A DNA stretch of 64,000 nt from Pseudodesulfovibrio sp. S3 (GCF_004025585.1 NZ_QTZO01000006.1:170617-234616), one strand, 5' to 3'; counted from the stretch's first letter, positions 45,877-55,305 are shown. Translations and numbers: made by a program. Notes: generated by a model from the sequence alone, not told the origin.

Positions 45877-46976
45877 TACAGTTCCTCCTGGGTTGGGTAT
45901 GTTCCCAGGACGCGCAGGGTATGGCACTGGTCCCGGATGTCTTCGAGCACGTCCTGATAGCGTTCTCCGCCGAGGTCGCAGGCCAGGTCGGCGAAGAAGA
46001 CATATCTCCATTTCTCGCCTCTGAACGGGCGGGATTCGAGTTTTGTCATGTTGATGCCCTGGTGGGCCATGGTGGTGAGCACGCGGGCCAGCGCACCGGG
46101 CCGGTTGGGCAGGGTGAACAGGATGGAGGTCTTGTCGCGCTTGTCCTCCTGGGACGGGGCCGCGCCGATGATCAGGAACCGGGTCCAATTGTCGGGCAGA
46201 TCTTCGATGGATTGGGCCAGCACGTTCATGCCGTGCATGTCCGCCAGCTTGATGTGGCCGACCACGGCGGCCGCTTTTTTTCCGGCCACCACTTCGGCGG
46301 CCTCGGCCGTGGATTCCATGGGGATGGTCGGCACGTCACGCAGGTGGGTCCGCAGCCAGTCCCGGCATTGGCCCAGCGGTTGCGGGTGGGAGTAAATGAC
46401 CTCCACGTCCTCCACCTTTTCGGCATGGGAGATGAGGGAATGACTGATGCGGCTGAACACCTCGGCCTGGATGTAGACCTTGTACTTCATGAACAGGTCC
46501 ACCACCTGGCCCACGGTGCCCTCGATGGAATTCTCCAGCGGGATGACGCCCAGTTCGGCCCCTTCCTCGGCCACGGCCCGGAAGATGTCTTCGAAGTTGG
46601 ACTTGGGCGTGAGGGACGCGGCGGAACCCATATGCTCAATGGCTGCAAAGTAGGAGAACGTGCCCTCGGGACCGAGGTAGACCACGCGCTCGGGCCGTTG
46701 CAGATGGCGCGAGGAACTCATGATCTCCCGGTAGATGGTGCGCAGGTGTTTGTCCGGCAGGGGGCCGGGGCTGGAATCCGCTATCTTGTCCATGACCTCC
46801 TGCTCGCGGAAGGGCTTGTAGATGGCCTCATTCCTGGCCGCCTTGTACCGGCCCACACCGAGGCTCACCTCGGCGCGCTTATTGAGCAGGTCCACTATCT
46901 TCTTGTCGATGGCGTCGATGGATTCTCGCAGTTCGCCAAGGTCGGGTATATCGTTTTTGTCAGCTTTATCAGCCAT
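45876..46976 (-). CDS. pheA: bifunctional chorismate mutase / prephenate dehydratase
   Basis: This 366-aa protein makes phenylpyruvate from chorismate. The N-terminal AroQ chorismate mutase spans about 10-95 (ESIDAIDKKIVDLLNKRAEV). Prephenate dehydratase is at about 100-275 (GPEGTFSYFAA, ENSIEGTVGQ with the TRF motif in NWTRFLII). A C-terminal ACT domain with GALARVL and ESRP is the usual phenylalanine-binding feedback site. It lies between DHQ synthase II and aroA in the operon. Confidence 0.96.
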   Translation of the reverse strand: MADKADKNDIPDLGELRESIDAIDKKIVDLLNKRAEVSLGVGRYKAARNEAIYKPFREQEVMDKIADSSPGPLPDKHLRTIYREIMSSSRHLQRPERVVYLGPEGTFSYFAAIEHMGSAASLTPKSNFEDIFRAVAEEGAELGVIPLENSIEGTVGQVVDLFMKYKVYIQAEVFSRISHSLISHAEKVEDVEVIYSHPQPLGQCRDWLRTHLRDVPTIPMESTAEAAEVVAGKKAAAVVGHIKLADMHGMNVLAQSIEDLPDNWTRFLIIGAAPSQEDKRDKTSILFTLPNRPGALARVLTTMAHQGINMTKLESRPFRGEKWRYVFFADLACDLGGERYQDVLEDIRDQCHTLRVLGTYPTQEEL

Positions 46977-46996
46977 GACGCAACTCCAGTGAAGGA

Positions 46997-47980
46997 CTAG
47001 CCTTCCTTGATTTCTTCCTTGATGCGCATGCCGAAGTGGCGGCCTGCCTCGTCTGTCTTGACCATGATCCTGTCGCCCACCTGCAAGGTGACCACAGAGA
47101 CCGGTTCGCCCTTGTCGGAAACCACGCGGATGGTCTCGGCGTTTTGCAGGAAGACCTGGCCGGTCTTGGTGCCTTGGGAGGTCTTCACTTCCGCCGTGAT
47201 GAGCAGCATGGGGCGGACCTCCACCTTGACGCGGCCGACCGTGGCCAGGGAGGTGGTGCCGTCGGCCCCCACGATGAGCACGTCGGTCCCGGCTGCCAGC
47301 TCTTCAAGATAGGTGGTCTTGTCGCCGGGCATTTGGGCGTAGGCGTGAACCGCCCCCGCATTGACCCGGAAGGGGCGCGCGGCCACGTAAGGATTGGATT
47401 CGGTCTCTGCGTGTACCAGAAAGGAAAAGGCGCTGGAGTTGCCGATGAGCATGCCCTGGCCTTTTTTGAGCATGGATATGGTGTCCACGCAGACGCGGTG
47501 GCCCAGTCCTGCGGATTCTATGGCGGTGACGGTGGCGGTTTGGAGGTCCATGGTGCCCTGCGAGAGTTTGAGTTCGGATACGATCTGTTTCAGATCAGCC
47601 GCCCCTTCGGGCAGGACCACGATGGTGTCGCAGCCGCGCTCCAGGATACCGGCGGCCAGGATGGCCCGGTCCAGGTTTTCGCATTCCAGGGCCAGGTTGT
47701 CCACCTGGGCCAGGATGTTTTCCACCGGGATGATCTCCCACCCCTTTTTGAGGACCACGTTGTTGCCTGCCTGGATTCCCTTGACGGCCACGTCTTCGTC
47801 CGCCTTTTTGGTCAGTTCGACCACTGGCATGTCTTCGGGGGTGATGACGGTCACCCGGCCCAGGGCTTGCACTCCCTTGACCTGGTCCTTCTCGACCATG
47901 ACGGCGTCAACGCCGGATTCAAGGGCCAGGGTGATCAGGTTCTTGTCAAAGGGGACGGATTTGAAAATGACTTTTTTCAT
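46997..47980 (-). CDS. 3-dehydroquinate synthase II
   Basis: This is the archaeal-type enzyme (AroB', MJ1249 family) that converts 2-amino-3,7-dideoxy-D-threo-hept-6-ulosonate to 3-dehydroquinate by NAD-dependent oxidative deamination and cyclisation. It has 327 aa with characteristic internal stretches DTISMLKKGQGMLIGNSS and NAGAVHAYAQMPG. The start at 47980 (MKKVIFKSV) has GGAAG upstream. An ATG four codons earlier overlaps the aldolase stop as TAATG and would also be workable. It pairs with the ADTH synthase next door. Confidence 0.92.
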   Translation of the reverse strand: MKKVIFKSVPFDKNLITLALESGVDAVMVEKDQVKGVQALGRVTVITPEDMPVVELTKKADEDVAVKGIQAGNNVVLKKGWEIIPVENILAQVDNLALECENLDRAILAAGILERGCDTIVVLPEGAADLKQIVSELKLSQGTMDLQTATVTAIESAGLGHRVCVDTISMLKKGQGMLIGNSSAFSFLVHAETESNPYVAARPFRVNAGAVHAYAQMPGDKTTYLEELAAGTDVLIVGADGTTSLATVGRVKVEVRPMLLITAEVKTSQGTKTGQVFLQNAETIRVVSDKGEPVSVVTLQVGDRIMVKTDEAGRHFGMRIKEEIKEG

Positions 47981-47991
47981 TGCTGCTTCCA

Positions 47992-48789
47992 TTAACCGTT
48001 AAGATGCTTGAGAGCGGTTTCAACGGACTCGTCGCCATGGACGACCATGTTGAGAGCCTCCACCAGGCGGGTCGGGTTTTCATGTTGGAAAACGTTGCGT
48101 CCAACGGACAATCCAGCGCCGCCGGCTTCCAGGGAGTCCTGCACCATCTGAAGGAATGCTTCGGTGCTGTCAAGTTTCGGGCCACCGGCGATGACGACGG
48201 GGACACAGCAGGAGTCGCATACGTGGGTGAAGGATTTGATGTCGCCGGTGTAGTTGACCTTGACCACATCCGCGCCCAGTTCGGTACCCACACGAGCGCA
48301 GTGGGCCACGATTTCAGGGGCGTATTCGTTTTTTACCTTGGGGCCTCGGGCATAGACCATGGCCAGCAGGGGCATGCCCCAGTTGGCGGCGTCAGAGGAT
48401 ATTTTGCCGAAATCGTTCAACATGGCCGCTTCGGTCTCGTCGCCCAGGTTGCAGTGGATGGAGATGGCGTCCGCGCCGAGACGGATGGCGTCCTCGACGC
48501 TTGCCACCAGGGATTTGGCATTGGGGAACGGAGACAGGGTCGTGGAAGCGGACAGGTGGACGATGAGTCCGATGTCCTTGCCCTTGGCACGGTGGCCGCA
48601 ACGGACCAATCCCTTGTGCTCGATGACGGCGTTGGCTCCGCCTTCAACCACCTTGCCCACGGCCTGGCGCATGTCCACCAGTCCGTCTATGGGGCCGACG
48701 GTTACGCCGTGGTCCATGGGCACCACTATGGTGCGGCCGGTATTTCGGTTGAAAATTCGTTCCAGCCTGATTGCTTTTCCGATGTGCAT
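47992..48789 (-). CDS. 2-amino-3,7-dideoxy-D-threo-hept-6-ulosonate synthase (class I aldolase)
   Basis: This DhnA/FbaB-type class I aldolase of 265 aa, homologous to MJ0400, starts the alternative shikimate entry. It condenses a 6-deoxy-5-ketofructose 1-phosphate-type donor with aspartate semialdehyde. The Schiff-base lysine is in [11 protein letters not shown], and [15 protein letters not shown] is typical. It is the first structural gene of the aromatic operon, preceded by a leader peptide, a terminator and a good ribosome-binding site (AAAGGAG). A plain fructose-bisphosphate aldolase role is less likely given the neighbour. Confidence 0.92.
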   Translation of the reverse strand: MHIGKAIRLERIFNRNTGRTIVVPMDHGVTVGPIDGLVDMRQAVGKVVEGGANAVIEHKGLVRCGHRAKGKDIGLIVHLSASTTLSPFPNAKSLVASVEDAIRLGADAISIHCNLGDETEAAMLNDFGKISSDAANWGMPLLAMVYARGPKVKNEYAPEIVAHCARVGTELGADVVKVNYTGDIKSFTHVCDSCCVPVVIAGGPKLDSTEAFLQMVQDSLEAGGAGLSVGRNVFQHENPTRLVEALNMVVHGDESVETALKHLNG

Positions 48790-48844
48790 GATCTTTCTCC
48801 TTTGAGGGGTTTTCCTCCAAGTGCCCGGGTATCAGCCGACGGAT

Positions 48845-48882
48845 AAAAAACAAGGGCCGCCGGCTTTCGCCCGCGGCCCTTG
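48845..48882 (-). terminator. attenuator terminator upstream of the aromatic operon
   Basis: On the minus strand CAAGGGCCGC pairs with GCGGCCCTTG (48873-48882 with 48851-48860), with a GGGCGAAAGCCG cap and TTTTTT after the stem. It lies between the leader peptide and the first gene. Confidence 0.92.
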
Positions 48883-48940
48883 AAGAAGTTCTTTTCAGCT
48901 TGTGTGATCCACCAACAGGTTACACAGCACCTCTTCCAAG
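48879..48940 (-). promoter_or_regulatory. predicted antiterminator pairing in the aromatic leader
   Basis: CTTGGAAGAG (48940-48931), inside the leader peptide's last codons, can pair with CTTCTTCAAG (48888-48879) over 10 positions with one mismatch and two G-U pairs. The second segment overlaps the first four bases of the terminator stem, so the two structures exclude each other. A ribosome stalled at the aromatic codons leaves CTTGGAAGAG free; one at the stop codon covers it. A competing GCTTG/CAAGC and TGTG/CACA pairing also exists in 48905-48944. Confidence 0.6.
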
Positions 48941-49015
48941 CCCGCGAGCGTGGTTATACCAATACCAAAAGTAAAAGTTGGAAAAGTATGCGTTGGAAAC
49001 TGTGGTGGCGTTCAT
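48920..49015 (-). CDS. aromatic amino-acid leader peptide (31 aa)
   Basis: ATG at 49015 opens 31 codons ending in TAA at 48922-48920. Residues 10-20 read YFSNFYFWYWY, so nine of eleven are Tyr (4), Phe (3) or Trp (2), a composition not expected by chance. The ORF ends 38 bp before a strong terminator and precedes the twelve-gene aro-phe-tyr-trp operon. It fits the leader peptides of the his, phe and trp operons of enteric bacteria but senses all three aromatic residues at once. No clear Shine-Dalgarno precedes it, which is its weakest point. Confidence 0.8.
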   Translation of the reverse strand: MNATTVSNAYFSNFYFWYWYNHARGLGRGAV

Positions 49016-49020
49016 AGACA

Positions 49021-49271
49021 CTATAGCTACATGCAGCAGGAAATTTAGTCAACAAAAAAATTTATCATTATTTTAGATAGATAGCGTGTTTATCCATAAT
49101 ATTTGCGACCGCCGGTCATTTTTGTGGTAGTTTTACAATTTTATACATTTTGACAATTTTGGTGTAAAAATCATACTTCAAAAATGTAATTTATTACAAA
49201 AATGAAAAAATTATGAACAATAAAAAACTACAATTGTATGTTTTTTACACTAATAGCAATGCAAACGCAGT
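49021..49271. other. A/T-rich divergent promoter region
   Basis: About 250 bp of strongly A/T-rich DNA separates the aromatic operon leader (minus) from amtB (plus). The composition contrasts with the G+C-rich genes on either side. It probably holds both promoters and regulator sites. The only small palindrome I see is GACC-GCC-GGTC near 49107-49117. No gene is present. Confidence 0.5.
49140..49168 (-). promoter_or_regulatory. candidate sigma-70 promoter of the aromatic operon
   Basis: On the minus strand TTTACA (49168-49163) and TATAAA (49145-49140) are separated by 17 bp, each matching consensus at five of six positions. The leader peptide would start about 117 bp downstream of the predicted start site. 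A second TTGACT near 49052 lies closer but lacks a well-spaced -10. Confidence 0.5.
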
Positions 49272-49287
49272 TTGGCACGACTCTTGA
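49272..49287 (+). promoter_or_regulatory. sigma-54 promoter of amtB
   Basis: TTGGCACG-ACT-CTTGAT matches the sigma-54 consensus TTGGCACG-N4-TTGCW except that the -12 GC is GA. The GG and GA are separated by the required 10 bases. It lies 50 bp upstream of the amtB start, consistent with NtrC-type nitrogen control. No NtrC site was recognised by eye. Confidence 0.75.
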
Positions 49288-49337
49288 TAGAGGGAGTGCA
49301 GGTTAGTAACGCATTCCATTCAAAGAGGAGTACTGAA

Positions 49338-50696
49338 ATGTTTTTGAGAAAGTCCCCGATCCATGTTTCCAAGAGGTTCGCCATGGGAGCGGCCGTATTG
49401 GTAGCAGCCCTGGCCCCCACCTTTGCCTATGCTGAAGAGGTGGAGTACCTGACGCAGTCCAATGCCAACATCCTTTGGACCCTGATTGCGGCCTGCCTGG
49501 TCATGATCATGCAGGCCGGTTTCGCCTGTGTTGAGGCTGGTTTTACCCGCGCCAAGTCTGCGGGCAACATCATGATGAAGAACTTCCTGGATTTTTCCGC
49601 GGGTTCCATCGTTTTCTTCCTGTTCGGTTTCGCCGTCATGTTCGGCCTGGATGCAGGCGGGTTCATCGGCACTTCCGGTTACGCCCTGTCCGGCGTTGGT
49701 GAAAGCGAGATGATGTGGACCTACACGTTCTGGTTCTTCCAGTCCGTGTTCGCCGCCACTGCGGCCACCATCGTTTCCGGCGGCATGGCCGAACGTACCA
49801 AATTCGGCAGCTACATCCTGGTGTCCATTGTGATCTCCGGCCTGATCTACCCCATCTCCGGCCATTGGGCCTGGGGCTCCCTGTGGTTGGGCGACGACGG
49901 TGCCGGTTGGCTCGAAGCCCTTGGTTTCTGCGACTTCGCCGGTTCCTCCGTTGTCCACTCCGTGGGTGGCTGGATCGCCCTGGCCGGTGCCCTGGTGCTC
50001 GGTCCCCGTATCGGCAAGTACACCGAAGACGGCAAGGCCAAGGCCATTCCCGGTCACAACATCCCCCTGGCTGGTCTGGGCGTGTTCATTCTCTGGTTCG
50101 GCTGGTTCGGCTTCAACCCCGGTTCCACCACCACTGCCGACAACACCATCGGCCTGATAGCCATGAACACCTCCCTGGCCGCTTGCGGCGGCGTGCTCGG
50201 CGCCATGGTCATATCCTGGTTCCGTTTCGGCAAGCCCGACATCTCCATGTCCATGAACGGCGCGCTGGCCGGACTGGTCGGTATCACCGCCCCCTGCGCC
50301 ACGGTCACTCCCGGTTCTTCCATCATCATTGGTCTTGTCGCCGGTGTGCTGGTGGTTCTGTCCATCGAATTCATCGACAAGGTTCTCAAGATTGATGATC
50401 CCGTCGGTGCTTCTTCAGTCCACGGTGTCTGCGGTGCCTGGGGAACCATTGCCTGCGGCCTGTTCAATACCGACGGCGGTTTGTTCTTCGGCGGCGGCAC
50501 GGCCCAGCTCGGCGTGCAGTTGCTCGGTGCGGGCGTCTTCTTCATATGGGCCTTCGGCGCCGGTTTCATCCTCATGTCCATAGTCAAGAGCATCTTCGGC
50601 CTCCGGGTTGAAAAGGAAGACGAGCTCAAGGGGCTTGATATCGCCGAACACGGCTCCGAGTCCTACAACGGCTTCCAGCTCTTCAGCAACGAGTAG
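49338..50696 (+). CDS. amtB: ammonium transporter
   Basis: This trimeric ammonium channel has 452 aa. The start at 49338 has AGAGGAG upstream and gives a cleavable signal peptide ([14 protein letters not shown]...AYA) before [10 protein letters not shown]. Eleven membrane helices are visible. The twin-His pore motifs are [13 protein letters not shown] and [11 protein letters not shown], and the Phe gate lies in [15 protein letters not shown]. It is followed by a PII gene 37 bp downstream, the widespread amtB-glnK arrangement in which PII blocks the channel. Confidence 0.96.
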   Translation: MFLRKSPIHVSKRFAMGAAVLVAALAPTFAYAEEVEYLTQSNANILWTLIAACLVMIMQAGFACVEAGFTRAKSAGNIMMKNFLDFSAGSIVFFLFGFAVMFGLDAGGFIGTSGYALSGVGESEMMWTYTFWFFQSVFAATAATIVSGGMAERTKFGSYILVSIVISGLIYPISGHWAWGSLWLGDDGAGWLEALGFCDFAGSSVVHSVGGWIALAGALVLGPRIGKYTEDGKAKAIPGHNIPLAGLGVFILWFGWFGFNPGSTTTADNTIGLIAMNTSLAACGGVLGAMVISWFRFGKPDISMSMNGALAGLVGITAPCATVTPGSSIIIGLVAGVLVVLSIEFIDKVLKIDDPVGASSVHGVCGAWGTIACGLFNTDGGLFFGGGTAQLGVQLLGAGVFFIWAFGAGFILMSIVKSIFGLRVEKEDELKGLDIAEHGSESYNGFQLFSNE

Positions 50697-50733
50697 TCGA
50701 AGCGTAACCAGATCATTAAAGGAGATAAAGAAA

Positions 50734-51066
50734 ATGAAGCTCATCATAGCATACATCAGGCCCGAAAAGCTCAACGACGTGAAGCAGGCCCTTTACGCCA
50801 AGGAGATCTACTCCCTGTCCGTGACCAATGTCCTCGGCTCGGGCCGTCAGAAAGGGTTTACCGAGACCTACCGCGGCGTGCAGATGGAAGTGAACCTGCT
50901 CAAGAAAGTCCGCCTCGAAATCGGCGTCAACGACGACTTTGAAGCCAAGGCCCTTGAGGCCATCCTGACCTCCGGGCAGACGGGTTCCGAGGGAGACGGC
51001 GTGATCTTCGTCTCCGACCTCAACAAGGCCCTGCGTATCAGGACCGGCGAAGACGGTATCCTCTAG
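50734..51066 (+). CDS. glnK: PII nitrogen regulatory protein lacking Tyr51
   Basis: This PII trimer protein of 110 aa binds ATP/ADP and 2-oxoglutarate and normally gates AmtB. The start has AAAGGAGAT upstream. The T-loop reads [17 protein letters not shown]: Tyr46 is present, but the uridylylation site Tyr51 is Met. The Walker-like TGxxGDG segment appears as [11 protein letters not shown]. The C-terminal RIRTGEDG is conserved. Covalent modification at position 51 is therefore impossible, so signalling must rely on effector binding alone. It is in an operon with amtB. Confidence 0.93.
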   Translation: MKLIIAYIRPEKLNDVKQALYAKEIYSLSVTNVLGSGRQKGFTETYRGVQMEVNLLKKVRLEIGVNDDFEAKALEAILTSGQTGSEGDGVIFVSDLNKALRIRTGEDGIL

Positions 51067-51092
51067 CATCGGATTGCGACAATCATATATGC

Positions 51093-51120
51093 CCGGGGCG
51101 GTGCTCTTGGACCGCCCCGG
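51093..51120 (+). terminator. GC-rich hairpin after the PII gene
   Basis: A perfect 10-bp stem CCGGGGCGGT/ACCGCCCCGG with an 8-base loop lies 26 bp after the PII stop. It is followed by CCTTATGT and not by a U-run, so it may terminate weakly or need Rho. Confidence 0.6.
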
Positions 51121-51167
51121 CCTTATGTGAAAGCCGCATGCACGGGAACCCGATCAGGACAGTCGTG

Positions 51168-52433
51168 ATGCAATCCAAAGGAATTACAGAGTTGACCCCC
51201 GTGCCGGATATACACGAGATTATTGCAAAACATTTTTTGGTTACCCACTTCCAGCCCCAGGTATCCCTCAAGCGGAAGGCCGTTGTCGGGTTGGAGGCGT
51301 TGAGTAGAGGATTCGACCCCGAAAGCGGAGAAATCATACCTCCAACCCTGCTGTTCGAGCAGGCCCGGGACAAGGCATCCCGGCTCGCCCTGGATCGGGC
51401 CTGCCGAACGAACGCTGCGGAATCATTCGCGGCCCTGCACCGAAAAGACAAGAGCCTGATGTTGTCCATGAATATCGACGCCTCCTGTATCAACGAGGAG
51501 ACGCGCGGCTCGAATCATCTGCTCAACCTGGTCGCCCGATGCGGCATCAGCCCCAGTAACGTGATCATCGAAATCATTGAATCCCGATGCGAGGACATGG
51601 ATGCGCTTTTGGCCTTCGTTGATTTCTATCGCAAGCACGATTTTCTTATAGCCCTTGACGATGTGGGGGCCGGGTTTTCCAATCTCGACCGCATTCCCAT
51701 GCTCAAGCCTGACGTCATCAAGCTTGATCGGACCCTTATCAGCGGAGTCAACGAACAGTTCCACAAGCTTGAAGTGGTGCGCAGTTTTGTTCAGATGTCC
51801 AACCGGTTGGGGTGCCTGGTTCTGGCCGAGGGCGTGGAGACCGCCGAAGAGGCTATGTGTTTGCTCGGCAACGGTGTAGATGTCTTTCAGGGATTTTATT
51901 TCGCCCGGCCCGCGCCCGGCCTGGACGCGGTGCCCGGCATGGCTTCCAAGGTGGATGCCCTGGCCGAGAGGCATCGGGAAAAGCGTACGCAGCAGATCGC
52001 CGACGACAAGCGCCTGTATTCCAGTTACGACCTGACGGTGCTGACCATGTGTCAGACCCTTGCCGAGACCCCGGCCAAAAACATCGACCTGGCCCTGGCA
52101 CGTTTCGTCGAAGCCAATGACAGCGTGGAGTGCCTTTACGTTCTGGACATGAAGGGCATGCAGACATCGGACACCCTGTGCAATCCTTTCCGGCTCAAGA
52201 CCAGCAAACGTTTTTTGTACGAGCCGGCCCACAACGGCGCGGACCACTCGCTGAAGGAGTATTTTCTACCCATCCAGGCAGGGCTGGAAAAGTTCACCAC
52301 CCGCCCCTACATATCCTTGGCCTCCGGCAACCTGTGCATCACCATCTCCCATGTGTTCTACCACAAGAGCAGCGGCAGGCACCGCATCCTGTGCGCGGAC
52401 CTGTGCCGGGACGATACGGGATACTGTGATTGA
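51168..52433 (+). CDS. EAL-domain c-di-GMP phosphodiesterase with YkuI-like C-terminus
   Basis: This is a soluble 421-aa protein. The EAL domain spans about 20-265 with the catalytic set intact: EAL at 43-45, the Asn of MNID, Glu of IEIIES, DD of DDVGAG, Lys of PDVIKLD, EGVE and the FQGF glutamine. The C-terminal 150 residues resemble the PAS/Cache-like domain of Bacillus YkuI and may bind a small ligand. AGGA lies upstream of 51168; a start at 51138 is possible but lacks a good site. There is no GGDEF domain. Confidence 0.88.
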   Translation: MQSKGITELTPVPDIHEIIAKHFLVTHFQPQVSLKRKAVVGLEALSRGFDPESGEIIPPTLLFEQARDKASRLALDRACRTNAAESFAALHRKDKSLMLSMNIDASCINEETRGSNHLLNLVARCGISPSNVIIEIIESRCEDMDALLAFVDFYRKHDFLIALDDVGAGFSNLDRIPMLKPDVIKLDRTLISGVNEQFHKLEVVRSFVQMSNRLGCLVLAEGVETAEEAMCLLGNGVDVFQGFYFARPAPGLDAVPGMASKVDALAERHREKRTQQIADDKRLYSSYDLTVLTMCQTLAETPAKNIDLALARFVEANDSVECLYVLDMKGMQTSDTLCNPFRLKTSKRFLYEPAHNGADHSLKEYFLPIQAGLEKFTTRPYISLASGNLCITISHVFYHKSSGRHRILCADLCRDDTGYCD

Positions 52434-52460
52434 TCTGAGGGGTGTGTTCAAGCGGCAATA

Positions 52461-52498
52461 AAAAGGCCCGGTACGACAGGTGTCGTACCGGGCCTTTT
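52461..52498. terminator. bidirectional terminator between the EAL gene and metK
   Basis: A perfect 18-bp inverted repeat with a 2-base centre has T-runs on both ends (AAAAGG...CCTTTT). It separates two convergent genes. Confidence 0.93.
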
Positions 52499-52520
52499 AC
52501 AGCGTTTTCTGCGGGTGGCG

Positions 52521-53690
<1,170 letters not shown>

Positions 53691-53727
53691 CAGACCCTCC
53701 TTAAGGGATGCTACTGTAATGAACTTC

Positions 53728-54105
53728 TTAGAAATCCGGATTGAGATCGCACTCGAGGATTTCGTCAATCGTGTTGTTTTTGCCTGCGACCACAACTCTT
53801 GGTTTGCGTGTCTTGGCCTCGTTTTCGTCCAACCACATGAAGGTGGCGATGATCACCCGCTGTCCCACTTCGCCCTTATGGGCGGCTGCGCCGTTCAGGC
53901 ATATCTCGCCCGGTGCGCCGGGAATGGCGTAAGTGGTGAGTCTTTCGCCGTTGTCTATGTTGTAGACGTCCACCTGTTCGTACGGCAGGATGCCCACCGT
54001 TTTCATCAGTTTGGTGTCAATGGACAGGCTGCCTCGGTACTCCAGGTTGGCGCAGGTTATGGCGGCACCGTGGATCTTGGCGCTCAAAAAGCATCTTTTG
54101 GCCAC
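53728..54105 (-). CDS. panD: aspartate 1-decarboxylase proenzyme
   Basis: PanD makes beta-alanine for pantothenate. It is a pyruvoyl enzyme of 125 aa; self-cleavage at Gly25-Ser26 (YRGSLSID) creates the cofactor. Conserved [12 protein letters not shown] and GAAAHKG follow. It starts 5 bp after the panC stop. Confidence 0.97.
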   Translation of the reverse strand: MAKRCFLSAKIHGAAITCANLEYRGSLSIDTKLMKTVGILPYEQVDVYNIDNGERLTTYAIPGAPGEICLNGAAAHKGEVGQRVIIATFMWLDENEAKTRKPRVVVAGKNNTIDEILECDLNPDF

Positions 54106-54110
54106 TAGGA

Positions 54111-54956
54111 TTACACCCCTATCAATATGTTGTCTATGAGCCGGGCCTTGCCAAGGCGTATTGCCACGGCAGTCAGCGCAGACTTCGTTATCGTTTTCAC
54201 CGGCTGAATGGAGTCCGGGTCCACGATCTCTATGTAATCCACTTTGCCCATGGGCAGGGTGGACGCATACTCGGTCTCAAGGAGCCGCTTCAAGGTCGCG
54301 CAGTCCCGTTCATCCGCGGCTTTTTCAGCCAAGAGCAGGAGCCCCTTGCGGATGGCCGGTGCCGCCGCCCTTTCGGTGGCCGTCAGGTAGGCGTTGCGTG
54401 AACTGAGGGCCAGCCCGTCGGCTTCACGGACAATGGGGTGGCCGATGAGCCGGATGGGTATGTTCAGGTCGCGGACCATGCGTCTGAGGATGGCAAACTG
54501 TTGCCAGTCCTTCTGGCCGAATACGGCCACGTCGGCCTGGGTGAGCATGAACAGCTTTGTCACCACCGTGCACACGCCCCGGAAGTGGATGGGCCGGGAA
54601 GCCCCGCAAAGGTGGGCGCCCAGTTCGGGCACTTCCACCCAGGTGGCGTGGTCCGGCGCGTACATGGCGTCCGGTCCTGGCGCAAAGAGCAGGTCGCTCC
54701 CGTGGGCTTCGGCTTTCCGGCAATCGCCCTCGAAATCGTTCGGATAGTTGGACAGGTCTTCGTTCTCGCCGAATTGTGTAGGGTTGACGAACAGGGTCGT
54801 GACCAGTCTGTCGCACTCAGGGCGTGCCTTGTCCAGGAGGGCCATGTGCCCTTCGTGAAGAAAGCCCATTGTCGGCACCAGGCCTATGGTCAGGCCCTGG
54901 TCTCGCCACTTCAGGCATTGCTGCTGTAATTCTTTGGGGTCGGTGATGATATGCAT
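54111..54956 (-). CDS. panC: pantothenate synthetase
   Basis: PanC joins pantoate and beta-alanine using ATP. It has 281 aa with VPTMGFLHEGHMALL (HxGH), FVNPTQFGENEDL and the KMSKS-like region LSSRNAYLT. The start at 54956 (MHIITDPKEL) is chosen by family length. The ribosome-binding site is modest (GAGA). It heads the panC-panD-metK unit. The upstream gap holds an interrupted repeat, GGAGTCAA (54999-55006) and TTGACTCC (55043-55050). Confidence 0.95.
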   Translation of the reverse strand: MHIITDPKELQQQCLKWRDQGLTIGLVPTMGFLHEGHMALLDKARPECDRLVTTLFVNPTQFGENEDLSNYPNDFEGDCRKAEAHGSDLLFAPGPDAMYAPDHATWVEVPELGAHLCGASRPIHFRGVCTVVTKLFMLTQADVAVFGQKDWQQFAILRRMVRDLNIPIRLIGHPIVREADGLALSSRNAYLTATERAAAPAIRKGLLLLAEKAADERDCATLKRLLETEYASTLPMGKVDYIEIVDPDSIQPVKTITKSALTAVAIRLGKARLIDNILIGV

Positions 54957-55076
54957 TTTGTGTCTCAATCTGGTGAACACCTGACAGATTTGAAAGGGGG
55001 AGTCAAACAAAATGTTTATATCTGGATGTATTGATATAGTTGTTGACTCCACCCGAATCAAGGTGAGCGGACAGCG

Positions 55077-55292
55077 CTATCCTTCTTCGTCCGGGACGAA
55101 CCGCAGCAGCTCTCCCGGTTGGCAGTCCAGCGTTCGACAAATGGCGTCCAGCGTGGAAAAGCGGATGGCCCTGGCCTTGCCTGTCTTGAGGATGGACAGG
55201 TTCTGTTGGGTTATTCCGATATCCTGCGCCAACTGTTTGGAACTGATTTTCCGCTGGGCAAGTACGACGTCAAGATCGATGATTATGGGCAT
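55077..55292 (-). CDS. small XRE-family HTH regulator
   Basis: This 71-aa single helix-turn-helix protein (MPIIIDLDVVLAQRKISSKQ, then QDIGITQQNLSILKTGKAR) resembles YozG. The start at 55292 has AAAGGAAG upstream. It follows the DUF2975 membrane protein by 13 bp; the two form a recurrent pair in which the membrane protein is thought to act with the regulator. Its target genes are unknown. Confidence 0.88.
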   Translation of the reverse strand: MPIIIDLDVVLAQRKISSKQLAQDIGITQQNLSILKTGKARAIRFSTLDAICRTLDCQPGELLRFVPDEEG

Positions 55293-55305
55293 GTCACTTC
55301 CTTTT

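Noticed and set aside
44536..46188. Longer aroA reading starting inside pheA
   Set aside because: The extra N-terminal residues are an out-of-frame reading of pheA. The ATG at 45876 has AGGAGG and gives the normal EPSP synthase N-terminus.
54999..55050. GGAGTCAA / TTGACTCC interrupted repeat upstream of panC
   Set aside because: Only 8-bp arms separated by 36 bases; it could be chance, and no regulator can be matched to it.
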